Below, piece by piece: positions 54,114 through 61,798 of a stretch of DNA of 64,000 bases; the first letter of the stretch is position 1, and every line of letters begins with the position of its first letter. Origin of the DNA: Phycisphaerales bacterium (GTDB lineage Bacteria > Planctomycetota > Phycisphaerae > Sedimentisphaerales > Anaerobacaceae). Where the stretch lies: the NCBI GenBank assembly GCA_003141315.1, contig PLLP01000006.1, positions 22,641-86,640 on the forward strand. Direction: 5' to 3'. A model generated the notes under the pieces. It saw only the letters and a list, made by a program, of their open reading frames with translations. It made no database searches and was not told the origin of the DNA. The position numbers and the translations under genes were made by a program.

Positions 54114-55382
54114 TTATCGTTGCCGCAGCCAGAGGACAATTTCACGAAATGAAGGTTTCTTGCCGTACATAAGGATTCCGGTGCGGAAGACTTTTGCCGC
54201 CAGCCAGACGGCGAGAATCACAGAAAGAATCAGCACGATTATTGTGGATAAAATTTCCAGAAAACCTGCCGATGAGCCTGCCGACAATCTCAGCACCATC
54301 ACCATTGACGTCACAGGCGGAAAGAAAGATAACGCCTTCGCATACGGACCGTCAGGATTCTGAGTAATCATCATAAATGACACCATCGGAATAATAAAGA
54401 TAATGGTTAACGGCATCATCAGGTTTTGTGCGTCCTTCAAGGTATTGCAGATTGAGCCGAATCCTGCCATTATCGAACCGAGCAGGATAAAGCCGAGTAT
54501 ATAATAAATTATATAGAGCAGCATGAATATCCCTGTAATCTCGATAGTGATTCCTCCCCACCGTGCTGCTGAAGACGCCATTGCAGTCCAGATGCCGACA
54601 ACGGTAAGGCTCACGGCGCACAGGCCGATGATTTTCCCCGCCATCAGCTCGAATGGACTCACGGCCGCAAGCAGAACCTCGATAATTCTCGATGATTTTT
54701 CCTCGATAATGCTGGTCATAAGCTGCTGACCGTTGGCAAAAATACCGAGGAAAATCAGATACATAAAGAAGAACGGCACCATCATAGAAGCTGACCTGTC
54801 GCCTGCGGTTTTTTCCGCCTCGCCTGTCGAACTGATTTCCATCTGCTCGGTTGAAACAGATTGCAGTTTATCGATAAGACTGCGGTCGATATTAAATGTT
54901 TTATAGCGATATTCTCTTATCGCCTGCCCGAACGTCCATTCAATCGCGTAAAGTGCATCCACGTTGGAGGCTTTCATTTTGTATGTATAAAGCCGAACCT
55001 TGCCATCTCCGTTTATGATATTCGGGTCAATTGCAACATAAACATCCAGCCAACCCTTGCGAAGATTGTTTTTTTGTTCATCGGCAATGCTGTTGAAATC
55101 ATTTATATCCGCCTTTACCAATTGTATTCCGAACTTCCTGCTTGCGGCTGCCTTGTTATGCTCGTCAAATGACCTGATTACCTGCCCCGAGAGTTTTCCT
55201 GAAAGGTCTGTAAATGCGACCCGCAGAGACGGCTGTTCCTCCTTGGAAATATTGGACATTTTGCCGGTGAAAAAAATGACAACCCCAAAAACCAACGGAG
55301 CAAACAAAACGCTTATGATAAACGTCTTGCTCTTGACGCTTTCAATATATTCTCTTTTTGCAATTTTAAGAATTCTATCCAT
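54114..55382 (-). CDS. ABC-2 type permease (NatB-like)
   Basis: Membrane component of a two-gene export system. The 422 residues start MDRILKIAKREYIESVKSKT (typical of NatB/ABC-2 permeases), with one N-terminal membrane helix. A ~150-residue extracytoplasmic domain follows, then five helices toward the C-terminus (MVPFFFMYLIFLGIFANGQQ, IIGLCAVSLTVVGIWTAMA, and others). EEKSSRIIEVLLAAVSPFELMAGKIIG is the conserved cytoplasmic loop. Its start overlaps the ATPase gene end by eight bases. Sodium or drug export is known for relatives; the substrate is not predictable. Confidence 0.9.
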   Translation of the reverse strand: MDRILKIAKREYIESVKSKTFIISVLFAPLVFGVVIFFTGKMSNISKEEQPSLRVAFTDLSGKLSGQVIRSFDEHNKAAASRKFGIQLVKADINDFNSIADEQKNNLRKGWLDVYVAIDPNIINGDGKVRLYTYKMKASNVDALYAIEWTFGQAIREYRYKTFNIDRSLIDKLQSVSTEQMEISSTGEAEKTAGDRSASMMVPFFFMYLIFLGIFANGQQLMTSIIEEKSSRIIEVLLAAVSPFELMAGKIIGLCAVSLTVVGIWTAMASSAARWGGITIEITGIFMLLYIIYYILGFILLGSIMAGFGSICNTLKDAQNLMMPLTIIFIIPMVSFMMITQNPDGPYAKALSFFPPVTSMVMVLRLSAGSSAGFLEILSTIIVLILSVILAVWLAAKVFRTGILMYGKKPSFREIVLWLRQR

Positions 55383-56277
55383 TGCCCTGGCTTACGAGTT
55401 TAATAAAAATTTCGTGGAGTGACGGCATCTGTATTTCGAACAAACGCACCCGGACCTTGCCGACCAATTCAGCAAGAAGCTGCTGCGGGTCTGCGCCGTC
55501 TTTCAGGATAATCTGCAGCCGCTTTTGATTTTTATCGACAGCCGCAACAATCGGCAGACTGCCGAGAAAGCTGTCGTCGCCTTCGAGCTCGACCAGAACC
55601 GAACCGGTGCTGAACCGCCGTTTGATACTTTCGAGAGGCCCATCGATTATCGTCCTGCCTTTATTGATAAGGATAATCGAGTCGCACAGCTTTTCCGCTT
55701 CCGAAAGGACGTGCGTCGACAGGATTATGGTTTTCCCCTGCCCTTTTATCTCAAGGAGGATATTTTTTACCACCTCCTGGTTGACGGGGTCGAGGCCTGA
55801 AAAAGGCTCATCGAGAATTAAAAGGTCAGGCTCATTTATCGCCGCTACCGCGAACTGCAGTTTCTGCTGCATACCCTTCGAAAGCTCCTCGACTTTTTTA
55901 TTTGCCCAGTCCGCCAGTCCAACCCTCTCAAGCCACGCAGGGACGCGGCTGGAAAGCTCTGCCGCTGAAAGCCCTTTTAATGAGCCGAAATATGCCAGAA
56001 TCCTCGCAGCCGTCATCTTGCGGTAAAGCCCCCGCTCCTCGGGCATATAACTGACGCGGTTTTGATTAGAAATGGATATTCCGTCTCCAAATATCGAAAT
56101 TTTGCCGCTGTCCGGCCTGATGATGTTCATTATCATCCGGATTGTCGTTGTCTTGCCCGCCCCGTTTGGCCCCAGAAAACCGTAGATAATACCCCCGTCA
56201 ACTTCAACAGACAGGTTATCAACCGCCCTGAAACCGCCGAAATTTTTGCTTATCTTGTCGATAACGAGTGCATTCAT
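55375..56277 (-). CDS. ABC transporter ATP-binding protein (NatA-like)
   Basis: The 300-residue ATPase partner of the permease at 54114. GFLGPNGAGKTTTIRMIMNI is the Walker A; VEELSKGMQQKLQFAVA is the signature; LLILDEPFSGLDPVNQEV is Walker B. The switch His lies in ILSTHVLSEAEKLCDSI. A ~75-residue C-terminal extension is typical of NatA/DUF4162 ATPases. It lies upstream of the permease gene and downstream of the thioredoxin gene (45-base gap) on the same strand. Confidence 0.93.
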   Translation of the reverse strand: MNALVIDKISKNFGGFRAVDNLSVEVDGGIIYGFLGPNGAGKTTTIRMIMNIIRPDSGKISIFGDGISISNQNRVSYMPEERGLYRKMTAARILAYFGSLKGLSAAELSSRVPAWLERVGLADWANKKVEELSKGMQQKLQFAVAAINEPDLLILDEPFSGLDPVNQEVVKNILLEIKGQGKTIILSTHVLSEAEKLCDSIILINKGRTIIDGPLESIKRRFSTGSVLVELEGDDSFLGSLPIVAAVDKNQKRLQIILKDGADPQQLLAELVGKVRVRLFEIQMPSLHEIFIKLVSQGNG

Positions 56278-56322
56278 TTGCTTTTCCGCTGTAAAGTATC
56301 AGGTTCACAACAAAAGAAGAGT

Positions 56323-56655
56323 TTATGCCGAAAGCAATTCGTCAATTGCGGTCGAAATTTTACTTTTGTCGGTAAGGCCTGTCCACTTCTGCTGAATCTC
56401 TCCTGCCTTGAATAACAATAGGGTTGGAATCGAGGTTATCCCGAATTCGACGGCGCTGTCGCGTGCGTCATCGGTATTGATTTTGCATATTTTTGCTTTG
56501 CCGGAGTAATCGTCGGCAATTTCCTCCAGAACCGGCGCCATCATCCTGCACGGCCCGCACCACGGCGCCCAGAAGTCCACAAGAATCGGCTCATCCGAAT
56601 TATGAACTATGTGGTCGAAATCAGCATCAGTAAGTTCTATCACATTGCCTGCCAT
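56323..56655 (-). CDS. trxA: Thioredoxin
   Basis: Cytosolic disulfide reductase of 110 residues. The redox motif WAPWCGPC lies at residues 29-36 and the cis-proline motif is ITSIPTLLLF. ATG 56655 was chosen because AAGAAAGGA precedes it at proper spacing; the longer frame to 56706 has no such site. Length and motifs are fully canonical. It may be co-transcribed with the ABC genes downstream. Confidence 0.95.
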   Translation of the reverse strand: MAGNVIELTDADFDHIVHNSDEPILVDFWAPWCGPCRMMAPVLEEIADDYSGKAKICKINTDDARDSAVEFGITSIPTLLLFKAGEIQQKWTGLTDKSKISTAIDELLSA

Positions 56656-57248
56656 AAAAGTATGTCCTTTCTTCAAGCCAACGAGTAAGCATTCTAAAGA
56701 AAACAAAAGAGCGAGTCAAATATTAATTTGTTTTGCAGGGGGACGGGAACGAGACGCCGTATTCATCCGGTATGAACAGACAGATTCCTTTCTGAGAAGA
56801 CATCGGCAAAGACTATCGAAAAAAATCCGGGATTTAGATTTTTTCACTCACGTGATTCATTTTTTAACCACATAAATTTGTCAAAGCCGGCATTATTTAA
56901 ACTATGATATTTGCTTATATATTATAGGACTACTCCTTATAGGACTGCCTTTAGCCTCATAACATATACCAAGCTGGTTCGCAGATTAACATTTGCTGTT
57001 TTTCATACTAAAAACAGCGGTATCGCCAGCCTTGCCGAAAGTATGAACAATAGGGGTTATACGGGGTTTTTTGCGAAAAAAAGCGAAATCTTAATATTTT
57101 TTTACCCATCTTACCTAAATTCTCTTGACTTTAGGGATATACCCGCTATGATGTAATACAAGAGATAGATTGGTTACCCTTGCAGGTACTGTGAGGGTGT
57201 TGAAGAGGGTGATTGTAAATATAGCTATTTTGCCCGAAGGGGGGCAGG
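56656..57248. other. Divergent intergenic region
   Basis: No gene is supported, though a short ORF near 56911 exists without a ribosome site. The region contains the promoters of thioredoxin (minus) and of the sigma-54 activator (57125-57152, plus). A stretch reading GGTTATACGGGGTTTTTTGC near 57055 resembles another A/T-rich intergenic piece near 63530 but is too short to interpret. Confidence 0.45.
57125..57152 (+). promoter_or_regulatory. Sigma-70 promoter of the sigma-54 activator gene
   Basis: TTGACT (57125-57130), a 16-base spacer and TATGAT (57147-57152) are close to consensus. The leader to the GTG at 57249 would be about 90 bases. Confidence 0.6.
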
Positions 57249-58313
57249 GTGGAAAAAGAGATGAGAGAGAACGAAAGAACAGAGTCTCCCGATAAATTCG
57301 GTATGTCGGGTGGTGATGGTTCAGCTCAAAACAACGCTGGCCAGGCGTCTCCTGATAATTCCTCTATAATTTCCGGTTCGGATGTAATTATTGGCAAATC
57401 GCCGGCTTTCTATTCTATCCTCGATAAGATAGAGGCTGTTGCTGCAAGAAAATGTTCCGTCATCATAACCGGCGAAACGGGCGTCGGCAAAGAAATGATC
57501 GCCCAGCAGATACATAAGGTAAGCGACCGCAGTCAAAAGGTCTTTGTGCCGGTTGACTGCACGACCTTAACAGGCCAGTTATTCGAAAGTCAGTTATTCG
57601 GTCATGTCAAAGGCGCATTCACAGGCGCCGTTGACAATACAATCGGTTTCTTCAGGGCTGCCGATGGCGGCACTATATTCCTCGACGAAATAAGCGAAAT
57701 TCCTCTCGAATTGCAGGCAAAGCTCCTGCGAATCCTGCAGGAAGAAACCGTCACGCCGCTCGGCTCGACAAAATCGTTCCCGGTTGATGTCCGCGTTCTT
57801 TGCGCATGCAGCCGGAATCTATCAGAAATGGTCAAACAAGGCAAATTCCGTGCAGACCTGTATTACCGTCTGAACGTTGTCACACTCGAAATACCGCCTT
57901 TGAGACAGAGAAAGGAAGACATATTGCCCCTGGCGGAATTTTTCCTGTCAGGACAGTCGGAATTCTATAATGAGCCGAAAAAGGTTCTCACCGACGAGGT
58001 CAAGAGTCTACTCCTGCGGTATTCCTGGCCCGGCAACATAAGGGAACTGGCCAATGCTATGGAAAGGGCTTACGTCCTTACTATGGGCAGCGACGTTCAG
58101 CCTTCAGTTCTCCCGTTCGATATTATCATCGAAGAAACGGAAAATTCCGGCAAACAGGAACTGCCTACCCTCGACGAGGTAAAGCGGAAGGTAATTACGC
58201 GGACTCTCGAATACACCAGGGGCCGCAAGATTTCTGCCGCCAAGATTTTAGGCGTCGACCGCAGGCAGCTCAACAGGCTCATCGAAAAACTCAACATCGC
58301 AATCCCAAAATAA
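57249..58313 (+). CDS. Sigma-54-dependent transcriptional activator without receiver domain
   Basis: A 354-residue bacterial enhancer-binding protein. Residues 1-~45 are a polar, low-complexity lead with no receiver or GAF domain. The AAA+ domain (~48-275) has GETGVGKEMIA (Walker A), the sigma-54-contacting GAFTGA in HVKGAFTGAVDN, DGGTIFLDEISEIP (Walker B) and RADLYYRLNVVTLEIPPLRQR. The Fis-type HTH at the C-terminus is RKISAAKILGVDRRQLNRLIEKL. Start is GTG 57249 with GAAGGGGGG upstream; ATG 57261 is an alternative. Sequence coding the HTH is duplicated right after the stop (58318-58424). Lacking an input domain, it may be controlled by level or by a partner such as the receiver-like protein downstream. 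Confidence 0.94.
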   Translation: MEKEMRENERTESPDKFGMSGGDGSAQNNAGQASPDNSSIISGSDVIIGKSPAFYSILDKIEAVAARKCSVIITGETGVGKEMIAQQIHKVSDRSQKVFVPVDCTTLTGQLFESQLFGHVKGAFTGAVDNTIGFFRAADGGTIFLDEISEIPLELQAKLLRILQEETVTPLGSTKSFPVDVRVLCACSRNLSEMVKQGKFRADLYYRLNVVTLEIPPLRQRKEDILPLAEFFLSGQSEFYNEPKKVLTDEVKSLLLRYSWPGNIRELANAMERAYVLTMGSDVQPSVLPFDIIIEETENSGKQELPTLDEVKRKVITRTLEYTRGRKISAAKILGVDRRQLNRLIEKLNIAIPK

Positions 58314-58424
58314 CATCTACACGAGGGGCCGCAAGATTTCTGCCGCCAAGATTTTAGGCATCGACCGCAGGCAGATCAACAGGCTCATCGAAAAACTCAA
58401 CATCGCATCCCCAAATAACAACGT
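58212..58424. repeat. Tandem duplication of the HTH-coding 3' end
   Basis: The stretch 58212-58313 (end of the activator gene) recurs at 58318-58419 with a 106-base offset and only a handful of differences. The second copy keeps an open frame (GRKISAAKILGIDRRQINRL, then IEKLNIASPNNNV and TGA). It lies after the stop of the intact gene and in another frame, so it is not translated with it. Confidence 0.9.
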
Positions 58425-58673
58425 CTGAAAATATCCCGTTTTTAACCCTCAATTTTTTTGCCCGCTGACCGACCATCTTGGTCGGTAGCGACCATTTGCG
58501 CCGCTTTATTGTTAACCCGCCTGAATATATATACTTATCTTCAGCCCGCCTGTAATTGTCGACCAAAAAGGTCTTTTATGTCCCGCTGCGCATTTTTTGC
58601 CGGTTTTAAAATGCCAAAACGCAACTATCAGAACTATAAGCAGTTATAAAAATTCACACAAAATTTTCTCTTC

Positions 58674-58689
58674 TGGCACGCCTTTCGCA
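58674..58689 (+). promoter_or_regulatory. Candidate sigma-54 (-24/-12) promoter
   Basis: TGGCACG (58674-58680), four bases, TCGCA (58685-58689). The consensus is TGGCACG-N4-TTGCW; only one core base differs and the GG/GC spacing is exact. It points toward the hairpin module and the receiver-like gene, and lies 360 bases after a sigma-54 activator gene. Transcription would begin near 58700. Confidence 0.65.
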
Positions 58690-58753
58690 TTACTAATACC
58701 AGTGAACTTTTGATGTGCAGCACAGATGTAAGGCTCATTAAAAAATAAATACT

Positions 58754-59098
58754 TGAGAGCAGACACTGGTGAAACAAATCAGTGTTTAAGATAAGCTCAT
58801 GAAGAGTTTTCTCACCCCCAAGCTGGGCTTGATAATTATCAGGCCTGGCAAGAATTTTGACACAGCAAAGCTGTGATTAGATTACTAAAAGCTATCTCTC
58901 TCTCTTCTCTTCTTAGCTGGGTTTGAGTATAGAAAAGCATTCTCAATACCCAGCGCGAAATCTGCACGGCAAAGCCGTGATTAAGATATAAATTTTTCAA
59001 GAACTCTTCTCCTGCTGGGTTTGATACGCCGAAAGGCGATTATCGGATCAGGGTGAAAAGCAAACCCAGCCACGAAATTAACTCACGTTTCGACGTGA
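58754..59098 (+). ncRNA. Candidate structured leader RNA, copy A
   Basis: In order: TGAGAGC; stem CACTGGT/ATCAGTG around GAAACAA (58764-58784); a 39-base block (58795-58833) with GAG-TTTT-CTC and AAGC-TGG-GCTT hairpins. Then A hairpins CACAGC-AAA-GCTGTG (58861-58875), CACGGC-AAA-GCCGTG (58965-58979) and TCACGT-TTCG-ACGTGA (59083-59098). They alternate with B hairpins GCTGGGT/ACCCAGC (58916-58954) and GCTGGGTTTG/CAAACCCAGC (59014-59070, inner CGCC-GAAA-GGCG). CTCTTCT tracts precede each B hairpin. I recognise no known RNA family. It lies downstream of the candidate sigma-54 promoter. Confidence 0.55.
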
Positions 59099-59177
59099 TA
59101 CATATAAAAAAAATAAAGTAACAGGACCATACAAAAGTACGGATACACCCAAAGACGTTTATTCTGTGGAAACTGAA

Positions 59178-59567
59178 ATGATTTTTTTTGCGCAACCCAA
59201 GATTCTTACAGTCGGCCTGAATGCTAAAGAAAAAGTTTTGGACAATCTGCCGGTAAGCGTAATCAGTTGTGAAAGCGGAGGCAGGGCCGCTAATGTTTTA
59301 AAGGAGGAGCGAGTGAGTAGCGTAATTGCCTTGTGGGACCTCAATGATATGCCGAATGGCCTGTTCCTCAAAAGACTGAGAGCCGTTAAGCCTGACGTGA
59401 AGACGATTGTTTTTATAAAGTCCGGCAACCCCGCTGAGGAAATAGCAGCCCGAAGCATCGGGGCATCAGTCGTGCTAACCGACAAAACAAGTGATGAATT
59501 ATTCCGGAGAGCTGTAATCGAGACAAATAAACTGCCGGACAATTACCTGTGCGAAAAAATTAGCTGA
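59178..59567 (+). CDS. Receiver-like (degenerate) protein
   Basis: A 129-residue protein with the alternating strand/helix pattern of a CheY-like receiver: KILTVGLNAKEKV, VSSVIALWDLNDMPNGLFLKRLRAVKPDVKTIVFIKSG, and IGASVVLTDKTSDELFRRAV. The Asp in ALWDL sits where the phospho-accepting Asp is expected and the Lys of FIKSG fits the conserved lysine. The acidic pair after the first strand is missing (VGLNAK), so phosphorylation is uncertain. The start is ATG 59178 with GGAAA upstream; GTG 59166 adds four residues. It is flanked on both sides by copies of the hairpin module. It may supply the missing input domain for the activator at 57249 (inference). Confidence 0.7.
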   Translation: MIFFAQPKILTVGLNAKEKVLDNLPVSVISCESGGRAANVLKEERVSSVIALWDLNDMPNGLFLKRLRAVKPDVKTIVFIKSGNPAEEIAARSIGASVVLTDKTSDELFRRAVIETNKLPDNYLCEKIS

Positions 59568-60121
59568 TGAAATTTATTGAATAAGTGTTCTTTGACAATT
59601 CTTTCAGCAAGTGAGAGCAAACACGGATGAAACTATCCGTGATAAAAATAGGCTCATAAAGAGTTTTCTCACCCCCAAGCTGAGCTTGATGGCTGTTAAC
59701 GCAAAGTTAAAGGATTTTTTGTCGGCAGGCTCGGCACGAAAATTAGCACGGCGCGGCCGTGTTAAAATAGGAAAGTTCTCTCTCTTCTTTTTGCTGGGTT
59801 TAGGCTGAACACGAACTCTGATACACCACCCAGCAAGCAAATTGCCGCTCCGCCCAAGGGCAGAGCGTTGAAATATGTTGTTGAAAATTTAATCGCTTAA
59901 TTTAAGAAGCGAAGGTCTCTGACGCAGCAACTTGCGAATGCCTGCTCATGCGGGCAGCAGTCTGTAAAAAGCTGGCAATAAGGATTTTGCCAAACGGAGG
60001 ATGAGCGAAACAGATTTTTTATTAAGCAGAATTATATCCGTAAGTCCTGTTTGAGAATCCCGATTAAATCGGGATTAAAATTTGTGACTTTTTCTAACAG
60101 GATAAAATTTGTGATTTTCGG
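59568..60121. other. Non-coding leader region before PEP-CTERM gene
   Basis: About 550 bases without a gene. Copy B of the hairpin module is at 59612-59834. More hairpins follow: CGCTT-AATTT-AAG(A)AGCG near 59892, CCTGC-TCAT-GCGGG near 59941 and TGGCAA/TTGCCA near 59970-59990. ATCCCGA-TTAAA-TCGGGAT lies near 60057-60076. No second clear -24/-12 promoter was found. Confidence 0.6.
59612..59834 (+). ncRNA. Candidate structured leader RNA, copy B
   Basis: The same order of parts as copy A: TGAGAGC; stem CACGGAT/ATCCGTG around GAAACT (59622-59641); the 39-base block at 59652-59690, identical at 37 of 39 positions to copy A. Then A hairpin CACGGC-GCG-GCCGTG (59747-59761), a CTCTCTCTTCT tract and B hairpin GCTGGGT/ACCCAGC (59793-59834). 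In the first stem a T-A pair of copy A is G-C here; in the A hairpin an A-T pair is G-C. Both are compensatory changes. Confidence 0.55.
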
Positions 60122-60133
60122 ATGGAGAGTATG

Positions 60134-60820
60134 ATGAAAAGAAACTGTCTTTTATTCGCTTTTATTGTTTCGTTAATTTTTGTCCTTGCGCCCCCGTCGC
60201 CGGCAGGCTTCGTGCCTTATATCTCCGGCACAAGCACCGCAACCCTAATCGAAAGCGGCGATTTCGCTGGTATGTATCGTTACGATATTTCCATCGACTG
60301 GAAAGTTCGCAAATCTTCATCCAAGATATCCCAGATTGATTTGCTGCTTACAGATATCACGCAGGATTCCGATTACGAAGTTGATTTTTCATCGCCGGCT
60401 GCTTATTCAAACAACAGGAGACACCACAACAACCTGCACGCTGCCACATGGAATGCATCCCTGGAGAGCAGCGGTCTTAGCCTTTTCGGTGAAGATGACC
60501 CGTATATTCAATACGTATATGCCGCCACTCGACATTCCTCAAAACTCACTAAAAATGGTTCTGGAACGTTTTCATTTTATTCGGATATTGCACCTGAGTA
60601 CGGCACTTTCGATGATGTTCTTCTGGCACAGTTGAATTGCAGCCAGAAAATCCTCGGCGATTTAACCGGGGCATATCCTTATTTCTCTCCCGACATTGGC
60701 GGCGGTACCGGCGGCGACACTGGCGGCGGCACTGGCGGCGGCACCAGCACACCTGAACCCGCTACAATTACACTGCTCAGCCTCGGCGGCTGTTTGGCAG
60801 CGCTCAGGAAAAAAAGGTAG
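60134..60820 (+). CDS. PEP-CTERM sorting domain protein with Gly/Thr linker
   Basis: A 228-residue exported protein. The signal peptide is MKRNCLLFAFIVSLIFVLAP (start at ATG 60134 after GGAGAG; ATG 60122 is possible). The body is beta-rich (SGDFAGMYRYDISIDWKVRK) and is followed by a repetitive Gly-Gly-Thr linker (GGGTGGDTGGGTGGGT). The sorting tail is TPEPATITLLSLGGCLAALRKKR. It lies downstream of the repeated hairpin modules and the receiver-like gene, on the same strand as the sigma-54 activator. Sigma-54 with a dedicated activator (PrsR) is known to control PEP-CTERM genes in some bacteria, which makes the context suggestive. Confidence 0.88.
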   Translation: MKRNCLLFAFIVSLIFVLAPPSPAGFVPYISGTSTATLIESGDFAGMYRYDISIDWKVRKSSSKISQIDLLLTDITQDSDYEVDFSSPAAYSNNRRHHNNLHAATWNASLESSGLSLFGEDDPYIQYVYAATRHSSKLTKNGSGTFSFYSDIAPEYGTFDDVLLAQLNCSQKILGDLTGAYPYFSPDIGGGTGGDTGGGTGGGTSTPEPATITLLSLGGCLAALRKKR

Positions 60821-60876
60821 AGAAGCCCTTACTCGATACAGGCCTTACAACTTAAGGCAATCCCTAAAAATTCAGG

Positions 60877-60902
60877 AAATCCGCTTTCGGCGGATTTCTT
60901 TC
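60877..60902 (+). terminator. Terminator of the PEP-CTERM gene
   Basis: AAATCCGC pairs perfectly with GCGGATTT around TTTCG, followed by CTTTC. Confidence 0.65.
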
Positions 60903-60970
60903 ATTCCAGCAGCCGTTCAAAATTAAATTGACTCCGCCTTAAAAAAATTATATCCTTTATATCTTTACCC

Positions 60971-61055
60971 GCGGATGTGGCGGAACTGGCAGACGCGCAG
61001 GCTTCAGGAGCCTGTCCCCGTACAGGGGGTGGAGGTTCAATTCCTCTCATCCGCA
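60971..61055 (+). tRNA. tRNA-Leu (anticodon CAG)
   Basis: An 85-base class II tRNA. The acceptor GCGGATG pairs with CATCCGC and the discriminator is A. The anticodon stem is CAGGC/GCCTG with loop TTCAGGA (anticodon CAG). A long variable arm (CCCCGTACAGGGGG) and a T-arm containing GGTTCAATTCC are present. CCA is not encoded. It reads CUG codons. Confidence 0.95.
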
Positions 61056-61069
61056 TTTACCCTGTTAAT

Positions 61070-61113
61070 CCCGTTTAATCCCGGTTTGCCGGGATGAATC
61101 GGGGTTTTTTTAC
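61070..61113 (+). terminator. Terminator after tRNA-Leu
   Basis: ATCCCGG-TTTG-CCGGGAT nested within CCCG/CGGG, followed by seven T residues. Confidence 0.8.
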
Positions 61114-61188
61114 AGGATTATCACGCCGCAAAAATATTCCCGCAGCCGGTAATCTATTCTTTGCCATTAAACCGATAAAAATAATACT

Positions 61189-61725
61189 ATGAACCATTGT
61201 TTTCAAAACCCCTTTATACTTGCAGATGCCCAAAATCCACAGCAGGCCGTTTCGCACTCCGACCCTGCCGTCCTGCTTATTCTCTTTGCGATTGTCCTGC
61301 TGGGATTGGTTATCTGGCTGGCGGGGCTCGGCATAAAAAAAATCCTGCTGCCCATAATCGGCATTTTTGTCGGCGCAATTATCGGCTATCTCGTCTCCGG
61401 CAGTATTAAAATCGCCCTCATTCCAGCCGCCATTGGCCTGATTGTCGCAATAATCGTTGCGGCAAAAATCACGACACAGTCCGTAAAAGGCCAACTGCTC
61501 TGGGCGTTTATTTTTTCCCTTTGCGGGACAATTACGGTCTTTGTCGCAATGATTCTGCTGCTCGTCTACAAAGGCGCCGAGCCTATAAAGGCCATAAGCC
61601 GCAGACCGACCCTCTATATCGCTTTTTTTGCCGCTATGACCCTTTTCGGCACTATTATCCAGGCCTTCTTCTGCAAACGGCCAAAAAAACAGTCGAAAAC
61701 CGACGAGATTGCCGATAATAATTAA
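61189..61725 (+). CDS. Polytopic membrane protein
   Basis: No named family recognised. The 178-residue protein has about five hydrophobic helices: VLLILFAIVLLGLVIWLAGL, ILLPIIGIFVGAIIGYLVSG, ALIPAAIGLIVAIIVAA, AFIFSLCGTITVFVAMILLL and LYIAFFAAMTLFGTIIQAFF. A charged tail follows (KRPKKQSKTDEIADNN). The first ~24 residues may be a loosely cleaved lead. It precedes another polytopic protein gene by 73 bases and the two have similar architecture, which suggests an ancient duplication. Function unknown. Confidence 0.7.
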   Translation: MNHCFQNPFILADAQNPQQAVSHSDPAVLLILFAIVLLGLVIWLAGLGIKKILLPIIGIFVGAIIGYLVSGSIKIALIPAAIGLIVAIIVAAKITTQSVKGQLLWAFIFSLCGTITVFVAMILLLVYKGAEPIKAISRRPTLYIAFFAAMTLFGTIIQAFFCKRPKKQSKTDEIADNN

Positions 61726-61798
61726 CAAATCTATTGAGAACCTGATATAAAACTAAACTAATATACAATTCTCCCAGATATGAATTAAGGAGCTTGAA

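Larger units (their letters stand above)
58314..59177. other. Long non-coding leader region
   Basis: 864 bases without a gene. It holds the second HTH copy, a hairpin ACCGACCATCTTGGTCGGT near 58478, a candidate sigma-54 promoter (58674-58689) and the hairpin-rich module (58754-59098). It leads into the receiver-like gene at 59178. Confidence 0.7.
60821..61188. other. Intergenic stretch carrying tRNA-Leu
   Basis: It contains the PEP-CTERM gene terminator (60877-60902), tRNA-Leu (60971-61055) and its terminator (61070-61113). Nothing else is seen. Confidence 0.8.

Noticed and set aside
56911..57156. An 81-residue ORF on the plus strand upstream of the sigma-54 activator
   Set aside because: No ribosome site, AT-rich composition like intergenic DNA, and it overlaps the activator's likely promoter.
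58754..59098. c-di-GMP-I (GEMM) riboswitch, because of repeated GCAAAGC segments
   Set aside because: The tetraloop-receptor order and the other GEMM blocks are missing; GCAAAGC is the loop of a simple symmetric hairpin here.
58754..59834. CRISPR array
   Set aside because: Repeats are not evenly spaced, there is no constant direct repeat with unique spacers, and no cas genes are nearby.
60971..61055. tRNA-Leu as an attachment site for an integrated element
   Set aside because: No integrase gene and no direct repeat of the tRNA 3' end were seen in the window.
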